A stretch of 64,000 bases of DNA, taken from Gemmatimonadaceae bacterium (GTDB taxonomy: Bacteria > Gemmatimonadota > Gemmatimonadetes > Gemmatimonadales > Gemmatimonadaceae). The DNA lies in assembly GCA_025358925.1 (NCBI GenBank), contig JANYHT010000004.1, positions 1 through 64,000 on the forward strand, read 5' to 3'. The position numbers were made by a program, and so were the translations under genes. Below the pieces are notes generated by a model. That model had not been told where the DNA came from and did not search any database. It saw only the letters and a program-made list of their open reading frames with translations. Positions 1 to 12,099 of the stretch are shown one piece after another. Numbering within the stretch: position 1 is the stretch's first letter; each line of letters opens with the position of its first letter.

Positions 1-3387
<3,387 letters not shown>

Positions 3388-3390
3388 GAT

Positions 3391-6300
3391 TTAGTCCTCC
3401 CCGCCGTTGCCGTTGACGCCACCATCAACCACATCCACGCCGTTTCCATCGGTTGCTCCGAGCGTGACCTTGATGCCCAGCGCCTGCAGTTCCTTCACGA
3501 GCACGTTGAACGACTCCGGGATGCCGGGCTCGGGCAAATTCTGCCCCTTCACGATGGCTTCGTATACACGGCTGCGGCCATTCACGTCGTCGGATTTGAC
3601 GGTGAGAATTTCCTGCAACGTGTGCGCAGCACCGTACGCTTCGAGCGCCCACACTTCCATCTCTCCGAAACGCTGACCACCGAACTGCGCCTTACCGGCG
3701 AGCGGTTGCTGCGTTACCAGCGAGTACGGTCCGATGGACCGCGCGTGAATCTTGTCGTCGACCAAGTGCGAAAGCTTGAGTACATACACTTCGCCGACCG
3801 TGACGGGTGCGGCAAATTCTTCACCGGTACGACCATCCCGCAGTCGCACCTTACCCGCAGTCGTGAGGCCGGCGAGACTGAGCAGTTCCATGCCCGCCAA
3901 CTCCACATCGGCATCACTCTTCGAACCGAGCATGTTGGCGAGCGCCGGCAGACCAATACGCTTGAGCGTTTCCGCGGTGGTCATTGCCGCTTGTGCTTCG
4001 AGCGCCGCCACAGCGTCCGCCGCATCAGCTGGGCTATGATCCATCGCACGATTGACGGCAATCGCCGACTGCAGCGACTCCATCTCCCGCGCCGCAATGG
4101 TCTTCGCACTGGTCACCAAGAATTCGCGAATGCGCGTGAACACACCCTTTGATTCCGGCGACATCGCTTTCGCGCCTAAATCGTTCAGGCTCGCATCGTG
4201 CAACAACTCCACCTTGTCCGGCGCAGTCCGTTCTGGACGCACATCCGCCAACAAGTTGCGCACATCCTGCGGCGTTGCATCCGACTCCGCGCCACCGAGG
4301 GACAGCGTTTCGCGCGCCCAACGCAATCCAGCAAGCTTCATCAGCATGCCAATTTCACGTTCGTTCGCGCCTTGAAATACGGGCGTCTTCGCGTAGAAAC
4401 GCAGCAGTTTTGCAGCCCATCCGAGATGGGTCTCCAAGATCTGACCGACGTTCATACGTGACGGTACGCCCAGTGGGTTGAGTACGATGTCGACTGGCGT
4501 TCCATCCGGCATGAACGGCAAGTCTTCTTCAGGTACGATGCGCGCAACAATACCCTTGTTGCCGTGACGGCCGGCCATCTTGTCGCCCACCGAAATTTTG
4601 CGCTTTTCGGCGAGATACACTTTGACCAACTGAATCACGCCCGGCGGCAATTCGTCAGGCTGCAGAATGCGATCAATACGCTCTTCCGCACGTTCTTCGA
4701 TATGCGCTTTCTCTTCGTTGCCGGCGTCGATAATGGCACGCACCGCATCGTTGGCCTTCTTATTCTCAACGCGAAACGTCTTGAGGTCGAGCGTTGCGAA
4801 CTTGAGATCGGTGAGCACATCCGCTGTGAGCTTTGTGCCCGCAGCGATGGCTTCTTCGACGGTGCCCGAGCGCAGCGCCAGCGACACCGTCTCGCCCTCG
4901 AGCAACCGCGCGAGTTCGATATCGCGCACTTCGTTGACGCGTATTTTCTCTTCGCCTTCTTGGCGACGCACATCACCGATGCGCTCACCGCGATCCTTCT
5001 CGACGACTTGATCTTCGACCCGCGAGAAGATCTTTACGTCAATGACGACGCCTTCCATACCCGGCGACACCTTCAGCGACGAGTCCTTCACGTCTTTCGC
5101 TTTCTCGCCGAAGATAGCGGTGAGCAGTTTCTCTTCTGGTGAAAGCTCGGTCTCACCCTTTGGCGTAATCTTGCCAACGAGGATGTCGCCTGCCTTGACG
5201 TGTGCGCCGATGCGCACGATGCCGCGCTCATCGAGATCCGTCAGCGACTCTTCCGCGACGTTCGGGATTTCACGCGTAATTTCTTCCTGCCCGCGCTTGG
5301 TATCGCGCACGTGCAGTTCAAGCTCTTGAATGTGAATCGATGAGTACACATCGAACTTCACCAAGCGCTCTGAAAGAATGATGGCGTCTTCGAAGTTGTG
5401 ACCATACCACGGCATGAACGCCACGCGCACGTTGGCACCGAGCGCAAGCTGGCCCATTTCCGTTGCGGCACCGTCGGCCAAGACTTCGCCCTTCACAACC
5501 TTCTGGCCCATACGAACCATCGGACGCTGGTTGATCGCGGTGTCTTGGTTGGTGCGCCAGTATTTCTTGATTTTATATCGATCAAGTTGTGTCAGGCGCG
5601 CCAGCGGACGATCACTTTCAATGCCGCCGTCAACGAGTCCCGCGTCGACGATAATCTCATCGGCCGTCACACTCGTCACCACACCAGCACGACGCGCGAT
5701 GATCACGGCGCCCGAGTCCACAGCAACGGTGGCTTCGAGACCGGTACCAACGAACGGCGTTTGTGGATTGAGCAGCGGTACGGCTTGTCGTTGCATGTTT
5801 GAGCCCATCAACGCGCGGTTGGCGTCGTCGTGCTCAAGGAATGGGATCAGCGCCGCGGCGATAGAGACCAGTTGCTCCGGCGCCACGTCCATGTAATCGA
5901 TGTTGTCCCGCTGCGTGAGCGGAAGGTCGCCACGTTTGCGGCAGAGCACCAAGTCATCGACGAACGTTCCGTCTGAATGAAGTTTGGCGTTGGCCTGCGC
6001 GATGATGGCGTCTTCTTCCTTGTTCGCATCGAGCCACACCAGATCGGACAACACGCGGCCGTCCTTCACCACGCGATACGGCGTCTCGATAAAACCGAGA
6101 TCGTTGACACGCGCGAAACAGGCGAGTGACGTAATCAGTCCGATGTTCGGACCTTCTGGCGTTTCGATCGGGCACATACGCCCGTACTGCGAATAGTGCA
6201 CGTCACGGACTTCGAAACCGGCGCGCTCACGTGTGAGTCCGCCCGGTCCAAGCGCCGACAACCGACGCTTGTGCGTCAATTCGGCGAGTGGATTGGTTTG

Positions 6301-7953
6301 ATCCATGAACTGCGACAATTGCGACGAACCAAAGAACGCTTGAATGACCGCCGACACGGTACGCGCGTTGACGAGGTCATCGAGTGAAATCTTTTCTGGA
6401 TCGGTGTTGATCGACATGCGCTCTTTGACCAATCGCGCCATACGCGACAGACCAACCGAGAACTGATTCGCAATCAGTTCGCCGACAGAGCGAATACGAC
6501 GATTGCCGAGTTGATCGATGTCATCCACATCGCCGCGTCCTTCGTGCAACTCCACCAGCTGACGCATGATCTCCACGAAGTCTTCCTTCGTGAGCACGGT
6601 GGTCGACATCGGCGTATTCAGACGCAACCGCTGGTTGATTTTGTAGCGACCAACGCGACCCAAGTCATACCGCTTCGGCGAAAAAAACAAACGCTCAAGC
6701 GCTTGCTTCGCGGTCTCACGGTTCGGCGCATCACCCGGACGAAGGAGCGCATAAATCTGCTTCAGCGCTTCTTCTTCGGCCTTGGTGGGATCTTTCAGCA
6801 ACGTGTTTTTGATCAGTGTAGACTCGGCGCGACCTGATGCAACAAACACATGCACCTTGGTGGTCTCGGCCTTACGAATCTTCTTGATCACGGCGTCGGT
6901 GAGAACGTCGCCCTTTTCGGCAACAACTTCGCCGGTGTTCGCGTCGATGATGTCGCGCGCCAGCGTGCGACGTTCTTCGCGCTCACCACGATCAATCGCA
7001 TCCTGCTCGTCACGCAAATCAATCTGCGTATACGATGCGAACACCTTGACCGTCTCAAGTCCCTGACGCACGAGGCGATTCATCACCTCTTCTGTCAGCT
7101 CATCCCCTTCGCGCACCAAGAGGTCCGACTCCGCGCGTTCGCGCTCGGCCTTGGCCTTCTTGGTTTTGGGCTTTGGTGCATCGGCCGCCGCCGCTTCGCC
7201 ATCAAGCGTGACGTCTTCGGCGATGATCGCGCCGAGAATTTCACGTTGATCGTTGCGCGTTTCACGTTTCTTCAGCAGGTCGAGACTGCGCTCCGCGAAG
7301 AACAAACGCAGGATGTCGCGATTTTCGCCGTAGCCGAAAGCGCGCAGTAACGCGGTCGCGGGAAATTTCTTTTTCTTGTCGATGTGGACATAGATCACGT
7401 CGTGGATGTCCACGGTGAACTCCACCCACGATCCACGAAACGGGATGATGCGCGACGAAAGCAAACGTTGTCCGTTCGGATGCGTCGACTCCTCGAACAC
7501 CACACCGGGCGACCGGTGGAGCTGCGAGACGATGACGCGCTCGGCTCCGTTGATGACGAAGGTGCCGAGTTCGGTGAGCAGGGGCAACTCGCCGAGATAG
7601 ACTTCTTTCTCGATGATGTTGCGCGGCCGCTTGCCGTCGCCGGTGTCTTCAAAGATGACCAGCTGCAGCGTCGCTTTGAGCGGCGCTGAGTACGTCATAT
7701 CGCGCTCGATACATTCGGCGACCGTGTACTTCGGTTCACCGAGGCTGTAGCGCACGAATTCCAACGAGAAGTTTTCGTGGACGTCCGTAATCGGGAACAG
7801 GTCCTTGAAAACACGTTCGAGGCCGACGTCTTCACGCTCCAACTGCGCTGCATCAAGCTGAAGCAGCGACTCGAAGGCACGCGTCTGGATGTCGAGGAGA
7901 TGGGGCATATCCATGCCCGTCTCGAGCTTCGCAAACGAGATCTGGTTCATCAT
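3391..7953 (-). CDS. rpoB: RNA polymerase beta subunit
   Basis: This is the RNA polymerase beta subunit, 1520 residues, longer than the usual 1150-1400. The rifampicin region (about residues 540-590) contains FMDQTNPLAELTHKRRLSAL, so the Asp, His and Ser positions usually mutated in resistance are wild type. Downstream are RMCPIETPEGPN, GDKMAGRHGNKG (about 1121-1133) and the C-terminal KAQFGGQRFGEMEVWALEAYG. Extra length sits in a Lys/Ala/Glu-rich stretch near residues 245-275 and in about 150 residues between FQGANEREIG (about 1193) and LRDGRTGEEF (about 1370). AAGGA lies five bases before the first of two adjacent ATG codons; either could initiate. A 238-base gap separates it from rplL. Confidence 0.98.
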   Translation of the reverse strand: MMNQISFAKLETGMDMPHLLDIQTRAFESLLQLDAAQLEREDVGLERVFKDLFPITDVHENFSLEFVRYSLGEPKYTVAECIERDMTYSAPLKATLQLVIFEDTGDGKRPRNIIEKEVYLGELPLLTELGTFVINGAERVIVSQLHRSPGVVFEESTHPNGQRLLSSRIIPFRGSWVEFTVDIHDVIYVHIDKKKKFPATALLRAFGYGENRDILRLFFAERSLDLLKKRETRNDQREILGAIIAEDVTLDGEAAAADAPKPKTKKAKAERERAESDLLVREGDELTEEVMNRLVRQGLETVKVFASYTQIDLRDEQDAIDRGEREERRTLARDIIDANTGEVVAEKGDVLTDAVIKKIRKAETTKVHVFVASGRAESTLIKNTLLKDPTKAEEEALKQIYALLRPGDAPNRETAKQALERLFFSPKRYDLGRVGRYKINQRLRLNTPMSTTVLTKEDFVEIMRQLVELHEGRGDVDDIDQLGNRRIRSVGELIANQFSVGLSRMARLVKERMSINTDPEKISLDDLVNARTVSAVIQAFFGSSQLSQFMDQTNPLAELTHKRRLSALGPGGLTRERAGFEVRDVHYSQYGRMCPIETPEGPNIGLITSLACFARVNDLGFIETPYRVVKDGRVLSDLVWLDANKEEDAIIAQANAKLHSDGTFVDDLVLCRKRGDLPLTQRDNIDYMDVAPEQLVSIAAALIPFLEHDDANRALMGSNMQRQAVPLLNPQTPFVGTGLEATVAVDSGAVIIARRAGVVTSVTADEIIVDAGLVDGGIESDRPLARLTQLDRYKIKKYWRTNQDTAINQRPMVRMGQKVVKGEVLADGAATEMGQLALGANVRVAFMPWYGHNFEDAIILSERLVKFDVYSSIHIQELELHVRDTKRGQEEITREIPNVAEESLTDLDERGIVRIGAHVKAGDILVGKITPKGETELSPEEKLLTAIFGEKAKDVKDSSLKVSPGMEGVVIDVKIFSRVEDQVVEKDRGERIGDVRRQEGEEKIRVNEVRDIELARLLEGETVSLALRSGTVEEAIAAGTKLTADVLTDLKFATLDLKTFRVENKKANDAVRAIIDAGNEEKAHIEERAEERIDRILQPDELPPGVIQLVKVYLAEKRKISVGDKMAGRHGNKGIVARIVPEEDLPFMPDGTPVDIVLNPLGVPSRMNVGQILETHLGWAAKLLRFYAKTPVFQGANEREIGMLMKLAGLRWARETLSLGGAESDATPQDVRNLLADVRPERTAPDKVELLHDASLNDLGAKAMSPESKGVFTRIREFLVTSAKTIAAREMESLQSAIAVNRAMDHSPADAADAVAALEAQAAMTTAETLKRIGLPALANMLGSKSDADVELAGMELLSLAGLTTAGKVRLRDGRTGEEFAAPVTVGEVYVLKLSHLVDDKIHARSIGPYSLVTQQPLAGKAQFGGQRFGEMEVWALEAYGAAHTLQEILTVKSDDVNGRSRVYEAIVKGQNLPEPGIPESFNVLVKELQALGIKVTLGATDGNGVDVVDGGVNGNGGED

Positions 7954-8151
7954 GTCCTTAGGGGCTCACCCGCAGAGGGGCGCACCGAGTCCGGAAAGAC
8001 CGGAGGCGCAAAAGCGCCCCGCCCCCGACGATGCCAATCGCAAAAAGCGACGGATTCAGCGGGGCGGAGCGATACAGCAACGAGAAAAACGGAATGGTCG
8101 ACTGGGGCACGGAGACGTCGAGGGAAAGTGAGGAAGTCGGAACCCGGTGGG

Positions 8152-8177
8152 CCGGACACCGCCGCAGCGGCATCCGG
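8152..8177 (-). promoter_or_regulatory. Hairpin in rplL-rpoB spacer
   Basis: An interrupted inverted repeat pairs CCGGA with TCCGG and GCCGC with GCGGC around a single A. It starts 14 bases after the rplL stop. No T-run follows on the coding strand, so it is unlikely to be a complete terminator. In other bacteria this spacer holds a partial attenuator or RNase III site that lowers rpoBC expression relative to the ribosomal proteins; that role here is inference from position. Confidence 0.45.
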
Positions 8178-8191
8178 TCCGGGACCGATCC

Positions 8192-8578
8192 TTACTTCAC
8201 TTCGACGGTTGCGCCTTCGGCTTCGAGCTTAGCCTTCAATTGCGCCGCCTCATCCTTCGAGACGTTTTCCTTCACGCTCTTCGGTGCACCGTCAACCAAG
8301 TCCTTGGCTTCCTTCAAGCCGAGGCCCGTGATTTCGCGGACGACCTTAATAACCTGAATCTTCTTCGCGCCGGCTTCCTTCAGCACGACAGCAAATTCGG
8401 TCTGCTCTTCAACCACAGCGGCCGGAGCCGCCGGGCCAGCCGCCGGGGCCGCAGAAGCGACCGCGATGGTGACGTTGAACTTCGTCTTGAATGATTCGAT
8501 CAGCTCGGCGAGGTCGAACACCGACATGTTGCCGATCGCGTCGAGGATCTCGTCCTTGCTCATAGTTGCGTTAGCCAT
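8192..8578 (-). CDS. rplL: 50S ribosomal protein L7/L12
   Basis: This is the stalk protein of the 50S subunit, which recruits translation GTPases. At 128 residues it has the family's three parts: an N-terminal dimerisation helix pair (residues 1-40, with [13 protein letters not shown]), an Ala/Pro hinge (about 43-58) and the C-terminal factor-binding domain with [20 protein letters not shown]. The outer ATG at 8578 has GGAG nine bases upstream and is preferred; a second in-frame ATG five codons on would give a more classical N terminus beginning MSKDEIL. It sits between rplJ and rpoB in the standard order. Confidence 0.98.
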   Translation of the reverse strand: MANATMSKDEILDAIGNMSVFDLAELIESFKTKFNVTIAVASAAPAAGPAAPAAVVEEQTEFAVVLKEAGAKKIQVIKVVREITGLGLKEAKDLVDGAPKSVKENVSKDEAAQLKAKLEAEGATVEVK

Positions 8579-8602
8579 GGTACTCGTCTCCGGATGGAAT
8601 CT

Positions 8603-8618
8603 CCCAGGGCGTCCTGGG
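8603..8618 (-). promoter_or_regulatory. Hairpin upstream of rplL RBS
   Basis: CCCAGG and CCTGGG form a perfect six-base stem around a four-base loop in the 69-base rplJ-rplL spacer, just 5' of the rplL ribosome-binding site. L7/L12 is made in several copies per ribosome, so a structure affecting mRNA processing or re-initiation here would make sense, but function is inferred only from position. Confidence 0.35.
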
Positions 8619-8647
8619 GCGTTGGATCAGGCAATACGCCTGGGGGA

Positions 8648-9181
8648 TTAAGCGGCTTCCTTTTGAACTTTCAGCGCGTCGAGCGCGCCAACAAACGTGG
8701 TCAACAGACCATTTAGCGCACCAACGAACTGACCGAGCGGCGCTTGCATCGTGGCGCCGAGTTCGGAGAGCAACTGCTCGCGTGTTGGCATGTTCGCCAG
8801 TTTCTTGACTTGATCGAGATCGATATGCTGACCGTCGAACAATCCGCCTTTGATAGCGGGCTTCGAGTCAAATTCTTTTGCGAATTCCGTGAGCACCTTC
8901 GCACCAGCAACAGCGTCTTTCGCGACGACGATACCAGTGGGGCCCTTCAAACGCTGGGACACCAAGCCGCTCTCGTTCACGGCGCGGATGGCCAGCGTGT
9001 TCTTGATCACGACGTACTCCACGCCCACTCGGCGAAGCCGACGACGCAGTTCGGTCATGCGCTTCACGTTTAATCCCGTGAAGTCAGTGTAGTACAGCGC
9101 GCTCGCCGTACCGAGCTTCTCGCGCAGGCTGTCGACAAGCACTTGCTTATCGGCCTTCTTGGCCTTGGCTTTGATTTTCAT
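8648..9181 (-). CDS. rplJ: 50S ribosomal protein L10
   Basis: L10 anchors the L7/L12 dimers to the 50S subunit. The 177-residue product shows the family N-terminal pattern SALYYTDFTGLNVKRMTELR and VEYVVIKNTLAIRAV, then a mid-region GPTGIVVAKDAVAGAKVL, and ends in the Ala/Leu-rich helix (GALNGLLTTFVGALDALK) that binds L7/L12. Length is typical. Only 12 bases separate it from rplA, so the long L10-binding leader known in enterobacteria cannot be present immediately upstream. Any autoregulation would have to use the rplA coding end or act elsewhere in the operon. Confidence 0.98.
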   Translation of the reverse strand: MKIKAKAKKADKQVLVDSLREKLGTASALYYTDFTGLNVKRMTELRRRLRRVGVEYVVIKNTLAIRAVNESGLVSQRLKGPTGIVVAKDAVAGAKVLTEFAKEFDSKPAIKGGLFDGQHIDLDQVKKLANMPTREQLLSELGATMQAPLGQFVGALNGLLTTFVGALDALKVQKEAA

Positions 9182-9193
9182 GGTCGCGTCGCC

Positions 9194-9883
9194 TTACCGG
9201 TACGGCGTGGTGTCGACGGTGACGCCGGGTCCCATGGAGCTTGAGATCGCGACGTTGCGGATGTACACGCCCTTAGCTGCAGACGGCTTCGAGCGAACGA
9301 TCGTATCCATCAGCGCGGCGAAGTTGGTTTCAAGCTGATCAGGCGCGAAGGAGATCTTGCCGATCGGAGCGTGCACGTTGCCGCCCTTGTCAACACGAAA
9401 CTCAATCTTACCGCCCTTCGACTCACGAACCGCTTTGCTCACATCAAACGTGACGGTGCCGGCTTTTGGATTGGGCATCAGACCGCGGGGACCAAGCACA
9501 CGACCGAGCTGGCCGATCTGGCCCATCTGGTCAGGCGTGGCGATCATGACGTCGAAATCGAGCCAGCCTTCTTTAATTTTGGCGAGGTACTCGGTGCCGA
9601 CAAAGTCAGCACCCGCGTCCAACGCTTCCTGCACCTTGGCACCAGCAGCGATCACGAGGACACGCATCGTTTTGCCGGTACCGGCTGGCAAGACCACAGT
9701 GCCACGTACGACTTGATCGGCGTGTCGTGGATCGACACCGAGGCGAATGGCGACTTCGACGGTTTCGTCGAATTTCGCGAACGCCATGGCTTTGACAATC
9801 TCGATGGCCTTGGTCGCCGCATACGGCACGCCGAGTTCGCGGCGCTCACTCGCGCTGCGATACTTCTTCCCGTGTGTCAGCAT
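9194..9883 (-). CDS. rplA: 50S ribosomal protein L1
   Basis: L1 forms the mobile stalk by the E site and is a translational repressor of its own operon in several bacteria. The family core is evident: [20 protein letters not shown], a [20 protein letters not shown] segment, [18 protein letters not shown] and [21 protein letters not shown] place the start at the ATG at 9883 ([11 protein letters not shown]), which has AAGGA six bases upstream. An in-frame TTG two codons earlier would overlap the rplK stop and has no comparable site. That gives 229 residues, normal for the family. Confidence 0.97.
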   Translation of the reverse strand: MLTHGKKYRSASERRELGVPYAATKAIEIVKAMAFAKFDETVEVAIRLGVDPRHADQVVRGTVVLPAGTGKTMRVLVIAAGAKVQEALDAGADFVGTEYLAKIKEGWLDFDVMIATPDQMGQIGQLGRVLGPRGLMPNPKAGTVTFDVSKAVRESKGGKIEFRVDKGGNVHAPIGKISFAPDQLETNFAALMDTIVRSKPSAAKGVYIRNVAISSSMGPGVTVDTTPYR

Positions 9884-9885
9884 GC

Positions 9886-10308
9886 TCAATCCTTGACCGT
9901 GACGCCCATCGATCGCGCAGCACCCGCCATCATGGCGATTGCACTCTCGATCGACTCTGTATTCAGGTCCGGCATCTTGATCTCGGCAAGCTTTTTCAGC
10001 TGTGCGCGGGTGATCGTTCCGACCTTGACCTTGTTTGGCTGACCCGACCCCTTATCGACACCGAGTTCTTTCTTGATCAACTCTGCCGCTGGCGGAGTTT
10101 TCAGAATGAAGGTGAACGACTTGTCGCCGTAAATCGTGACCTCGACCGGGATCACCATATCGCCACCCTGCGTCCGAGCGTTGAACTCTTTGCAGAAGGC
10201 CATAATGTTGATACCCTGGGGGCCGAGGGCCGTACCCACGGGCGGTGCCGGGTTCGCCTTGCCGCTTGGAATCTGCAGCTTAACGAATCCAACTACCTTT
10301 TTTGCCAT
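9886..10308 (-). CDS. rplK: 50S ribosomal protein L11
   Basis: L11 helps form the GTPase-associated centre with 23S rRNA. The 140-residue protein opens with [20 protein letters not shown] followed by [22 protein letters not shown], the conserved N-terminal domain with its proline-rich helix, and ends in the RNA-binding domain ([20 protein letters not shown]). It is first in the rplKAJL-rpoBC series, two bases before the preferred rplA start. The 174-base gap to nusG contains a GGGATTA-type heptad repeat, and a promoter for this unit is expected in it, though I cannot pick one out. Confidence 0.98.
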   Translation of the reverse strand: MAKKVVGFVKLQIPSGKANPAPPVGTALGPQGINIMAFCKEFNARTQGGDMVIPVEVTIYGDKSFTFILKTPPAAELIKKELGVDKGSGQPNKVKVGTITRAQLKKLAEIKMPDLNTESIESAIAMMAGAARSMGVTVKD

Positions 10309-10400
10309 GCTACTTCCTCATCGCAGGTTGCACTGACGGAGAATCCGAAAGTGATCGTGCTTCCACGGAGTCTTTAACGTCGGTGTGGTAGGCGACGGAC

Positions 10401-10435
10401 TAGGGATTAGGGGGTAGGTGTTAGGGATTAGGGAA
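10401..10435. repeat. TAGGGAT-type heptad repeat, nusG-rplK spacer
   Basis: Five seven-base units follow one another: TAGGGAT, TAGGGGG, TAGGTGT, TAGGGAT, TAGGGAA. The motif matches the cleaner array at 11702-11743. Genes on both sides run on the minus strand, so the G-rich strand is the transcription template. Four or more GGG runs with short loops could form a G-quadruplex; this is inference. Confidence 0.8.
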
Positions 10436-10482
10436 AGGAACCGCTAACCAAACACCAGAACCTCAACCCCCAACAACGAAAC

Positions 10483-11034
10483 TCAGTAACCGCGAAGTTG
10501 CAGGTAATCGAGTTCGACACTGGTTGGGCGGCCAAACAGGCTGACGGAAACGCGAACCTTACCTTTGTCTGACAAGACTTCTTCGACGGTGCCGTTGAAA
10601 TCCGCAAACGGGCCTTCGGTGATTGCCACCGCTTGTCCGATGAGGAATGGAATTTCTTCCTTCAATGGCGAGTCGTCTGCCGAATCCGTGACGCCGAGCA
10701 AGCGACGAACTTCGTCTTCGCGCAACGGTGTGGGATCTTTCTCTTTTCCGACAAACTTGATCACGCCTTGAATGCCGCTGATCTCGTGCAGGGTGTCTTG
10801 GCTAGCCACCATGTCCACGAGGACGTATCCGGGATAGATCTTTTTTTCGACCGTAACTTTTTTGCCGTTCTTGATCTCGACAACTTGTTCGGTAGGTACG
10901 AGTGCCTGCCGCACGAGTCGATCTTCGGGCGCTGCCGTATCCATATCGATTTTCCGTTGGATAAGGCGCTGCACCTTGTTTTCGTGCCCAGAGGTGGTCT
11001 GGACGGTATACCAACGGTGTTCGAGCGTGAACAC
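10483..11034 (-). CDS. nusG: Transcription termination/antitermination protein NusG
   Basis: NusG binds RNA polymerase beta', controls pausing and couples transcription to Rho or to the ribosome. The 183-residue protein begins WYTVQTTSGHENKVQRLIQR (NGN domain) and has the conserved KIYPGYVLVDMV. It ends with a KOW domain: GPFADFNGTVEEVLSDKGKV, then LDYLQLRGY. The start is a GTG at 11034, eight bases after the secE stop, with no strong ribosome-binding site, which suggests coupling to secE. Gene order secE-nusG-rplK is the common bacterial one. Confidence 0.97.
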   Translation of the reverse strand: MFTLEHRWYTVQTTSGHENKVQRLIQRKIDMDTAAPEDRLVRQALVPTEQVVEIKNGKKVTVEKKIYPGYVLVDMVASQDTLHEISGIQGVIKFVGKEKDPTPLREDEVRRLLGVTDSADDSPLKEEIPFLIGQAVAITEGPFADFNGTVEEVLSDKGKVRVSVSLFGRPTSVELDYLQLRGY

Positions 11035-11042
11035 GTGCGGGC

Positions 11043-11273
11043 TCAGCGACCGATGAGCATAGCGGGCAGCCGCACGAGCAGCGCCTGCAACGCGACGTCA
11101 AGCAGCGCGATCACCGCGCCCAGCAACAGCACAAAAATGATGATCTGGATGGTCGCGGACTGCAGCTGTGCGCGATCAGGCCACGTCACCTTTTTCATTT
11201 CAGCTATCACGTCATGATAGAACGTGACGAGGCGCGTGCCGAGCCCGGGCCGGGCAACTTCGACCGAGCTCAT
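11043..11273 (-). CDS. secE: Preprotein translocase subunit SecE
   Basis: SecE is the small clamp subunit of the SecYEG channel in the inner membrane. The product has 76 residues with one C-terminal transmembrane helix (IQIIIFVLLLGAVIALLDVA). This is the minimal single-helix form rather than the three-helix enterobacterial one. The amphipathic segment before it, YHDVIAEMKKVTWPDRAQL, carries the KVTWP signature. It begins two bases after the rpmG stop and ends eight bases before nusG, so rpmG-secE-nusG looks like one transcript. Confidence 0.97.
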   Translation of the reverse strand: MSSVEVARPGLGTRLVTFYHDVIAEMKKVTWPDRAQLQSATIQIIIFVLLLGAVIALLDVALQALLVRLPAMLIGR

Positions 11274-11275
11274 GA

Positions 11276-11428
11276 TTACTTCGTTTCCTTATGCGTCTGG
11301 TGCAGGTTGCAACGTGGGCAGTACTTCTTCCATTCCACGCGCTCTGGGTGCAGGCGCTTGTTCTTGGTGGTGAAGTAATTGCGGTTTTTGCACTCGGTGC
11401 ATCCGAGGATGATTTTCTCGCGTGCCAT
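11276..11428 (-). CDS. rpmG: 50S ribosomal protein L33
   Basis: A 50-codon protein begins [20 protein letters not shown] and continues through [19 protein letters not shown], ending HQTHKETK. The two CxxC pairs make this the zinc-binding (C+) form of L33, a small protein of the 50S subunit near the E site. It immediately precedes secE with a two-base gap, an arrangement seen in many bacteria. The neighbouring tRNA-Thr is separated from it by a terminator, so this gene should start a new transcript, although no clear promoter stands out. Confidence 0.96.
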   Translation of the reverse strand: MAREKIILGCTECKNRNYFTTKNKRLHPERVEWKKYCPRCNLHQTHKETK

Positions 11429-11701
11429 GATTCCCGACTCCGTGCTTCAGCATCCGACATTGGGTGCGCTGCTCGCGTTCGCTGAGCGCGCGGCCCCGAT
11501 GGGTCTCCCGACTGTGTTGCTTGCTGCCGCTCATTGAACAGCCGACGCCCTGAAACGATCCCACAGCGGTAGCTGGAGAGAGCGTTGCAGGGGGAAAACG
11601 GTACTCAGCTGCGAGCACCGTCGAATCGACCGAACCGCGAGATGAAGCGCAGTGGGGTGAGCCTTGGAACGTATCAGTGCTGGGGGAAGCACGCAAGGAT
11701 G

Positions 11702-11743
11702 GGGATTCGGGATTAGGGATTAGGGATTAGGGATTAGGGAACG
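11702..11743. repeat. GGGATTA tandem heptad array
   Basis: Six contiguous seven-base units: one GGGATTC, four exact GGGATTA, then GGGAACG. It lies in the 364-base gap between tRNA-Thr(GGT) and rpmG, which otherwise shows no gene. The array resembles a telomere-like GGG repeat and can in principle form an intramolecular G-quadruplex on the plus strand. A degenerate relative lies at 10401-10435 on the other side of nusG. Confidence 0.9.
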
Positions 11744-11775
11744 GAAAAGCCCGGCCCGCGTTGCGGGACCGGGCT
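11743..11775 (-). terminator. Rho-independent terminator after tRNA-Thr(GGT)
   Basis: AGCCCGG (11748-11754) pairs with CCGGGCT (11769-11775), extended inside by CCCGC/GCGGG, and on the minus strand the stem is followed by TTTT. It lies 17 bases past the 3' end of tRNA-Thr(GGT) and should separate the tRNA transcript from rpmG-secE-nusG. Confidence 0.85.
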
Positions 11776-11792
11776 GACCAACATTTGGAGCA

Positions 11793-11865
11793 AGCACGCG
11801 ACCGGGATTGAACCGGTGACCTCATCCTTACCAAGGATGTGCTCTACCGACTGAGCTACGCGTGC
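11793..11865 (-). tRNA. tRNA-Thr (anticodon GGT)
   Basis: The 73-base sequence folds as a full cloverleaf: acceptor GCACGCG with CGCGTGC, D-arm GCTC...GAGC, anticodon stem CATCC/GGATG around TTGGTAA, and T-arm with GGTTCAATCC. The anticodon GGT reads ACC and ACU. No CCA is encoded. In many bacteria this tRNA leads straight into tuf; here tuf is absent. A weak promoter candidate (TTGTGT, 17 bases, TAGGTT) lies upstream at about 11889-11920. Confidence 0.95.
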
Positions 11866-12099
11866 GGTGATTCGCGCGCCAATTCGCAGACGCGCAACCT
11901 AGTGTGGCTGGAGAGCGCACACAAGCGTCGGTGTCGCTCGCATCAGGCACGGCTGCTATGCGTTAAGGTTGCGCATTTCCCGCTCGACTACTTGCGGTCC
12001 CATCCATTCCTTCGTTGTTTCGCGATCAGAGTCCAGTAACGCGTGCTAGACGGGCGTTCTAACTTCGGCGCCTTCATACTAATTCCACGAGATTTGCAG

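Noticed and set aside
10401-11743. Heptad repeats considered as CRISPR
   Set aside because: The units are contiguous without spacers and only seven bases long.
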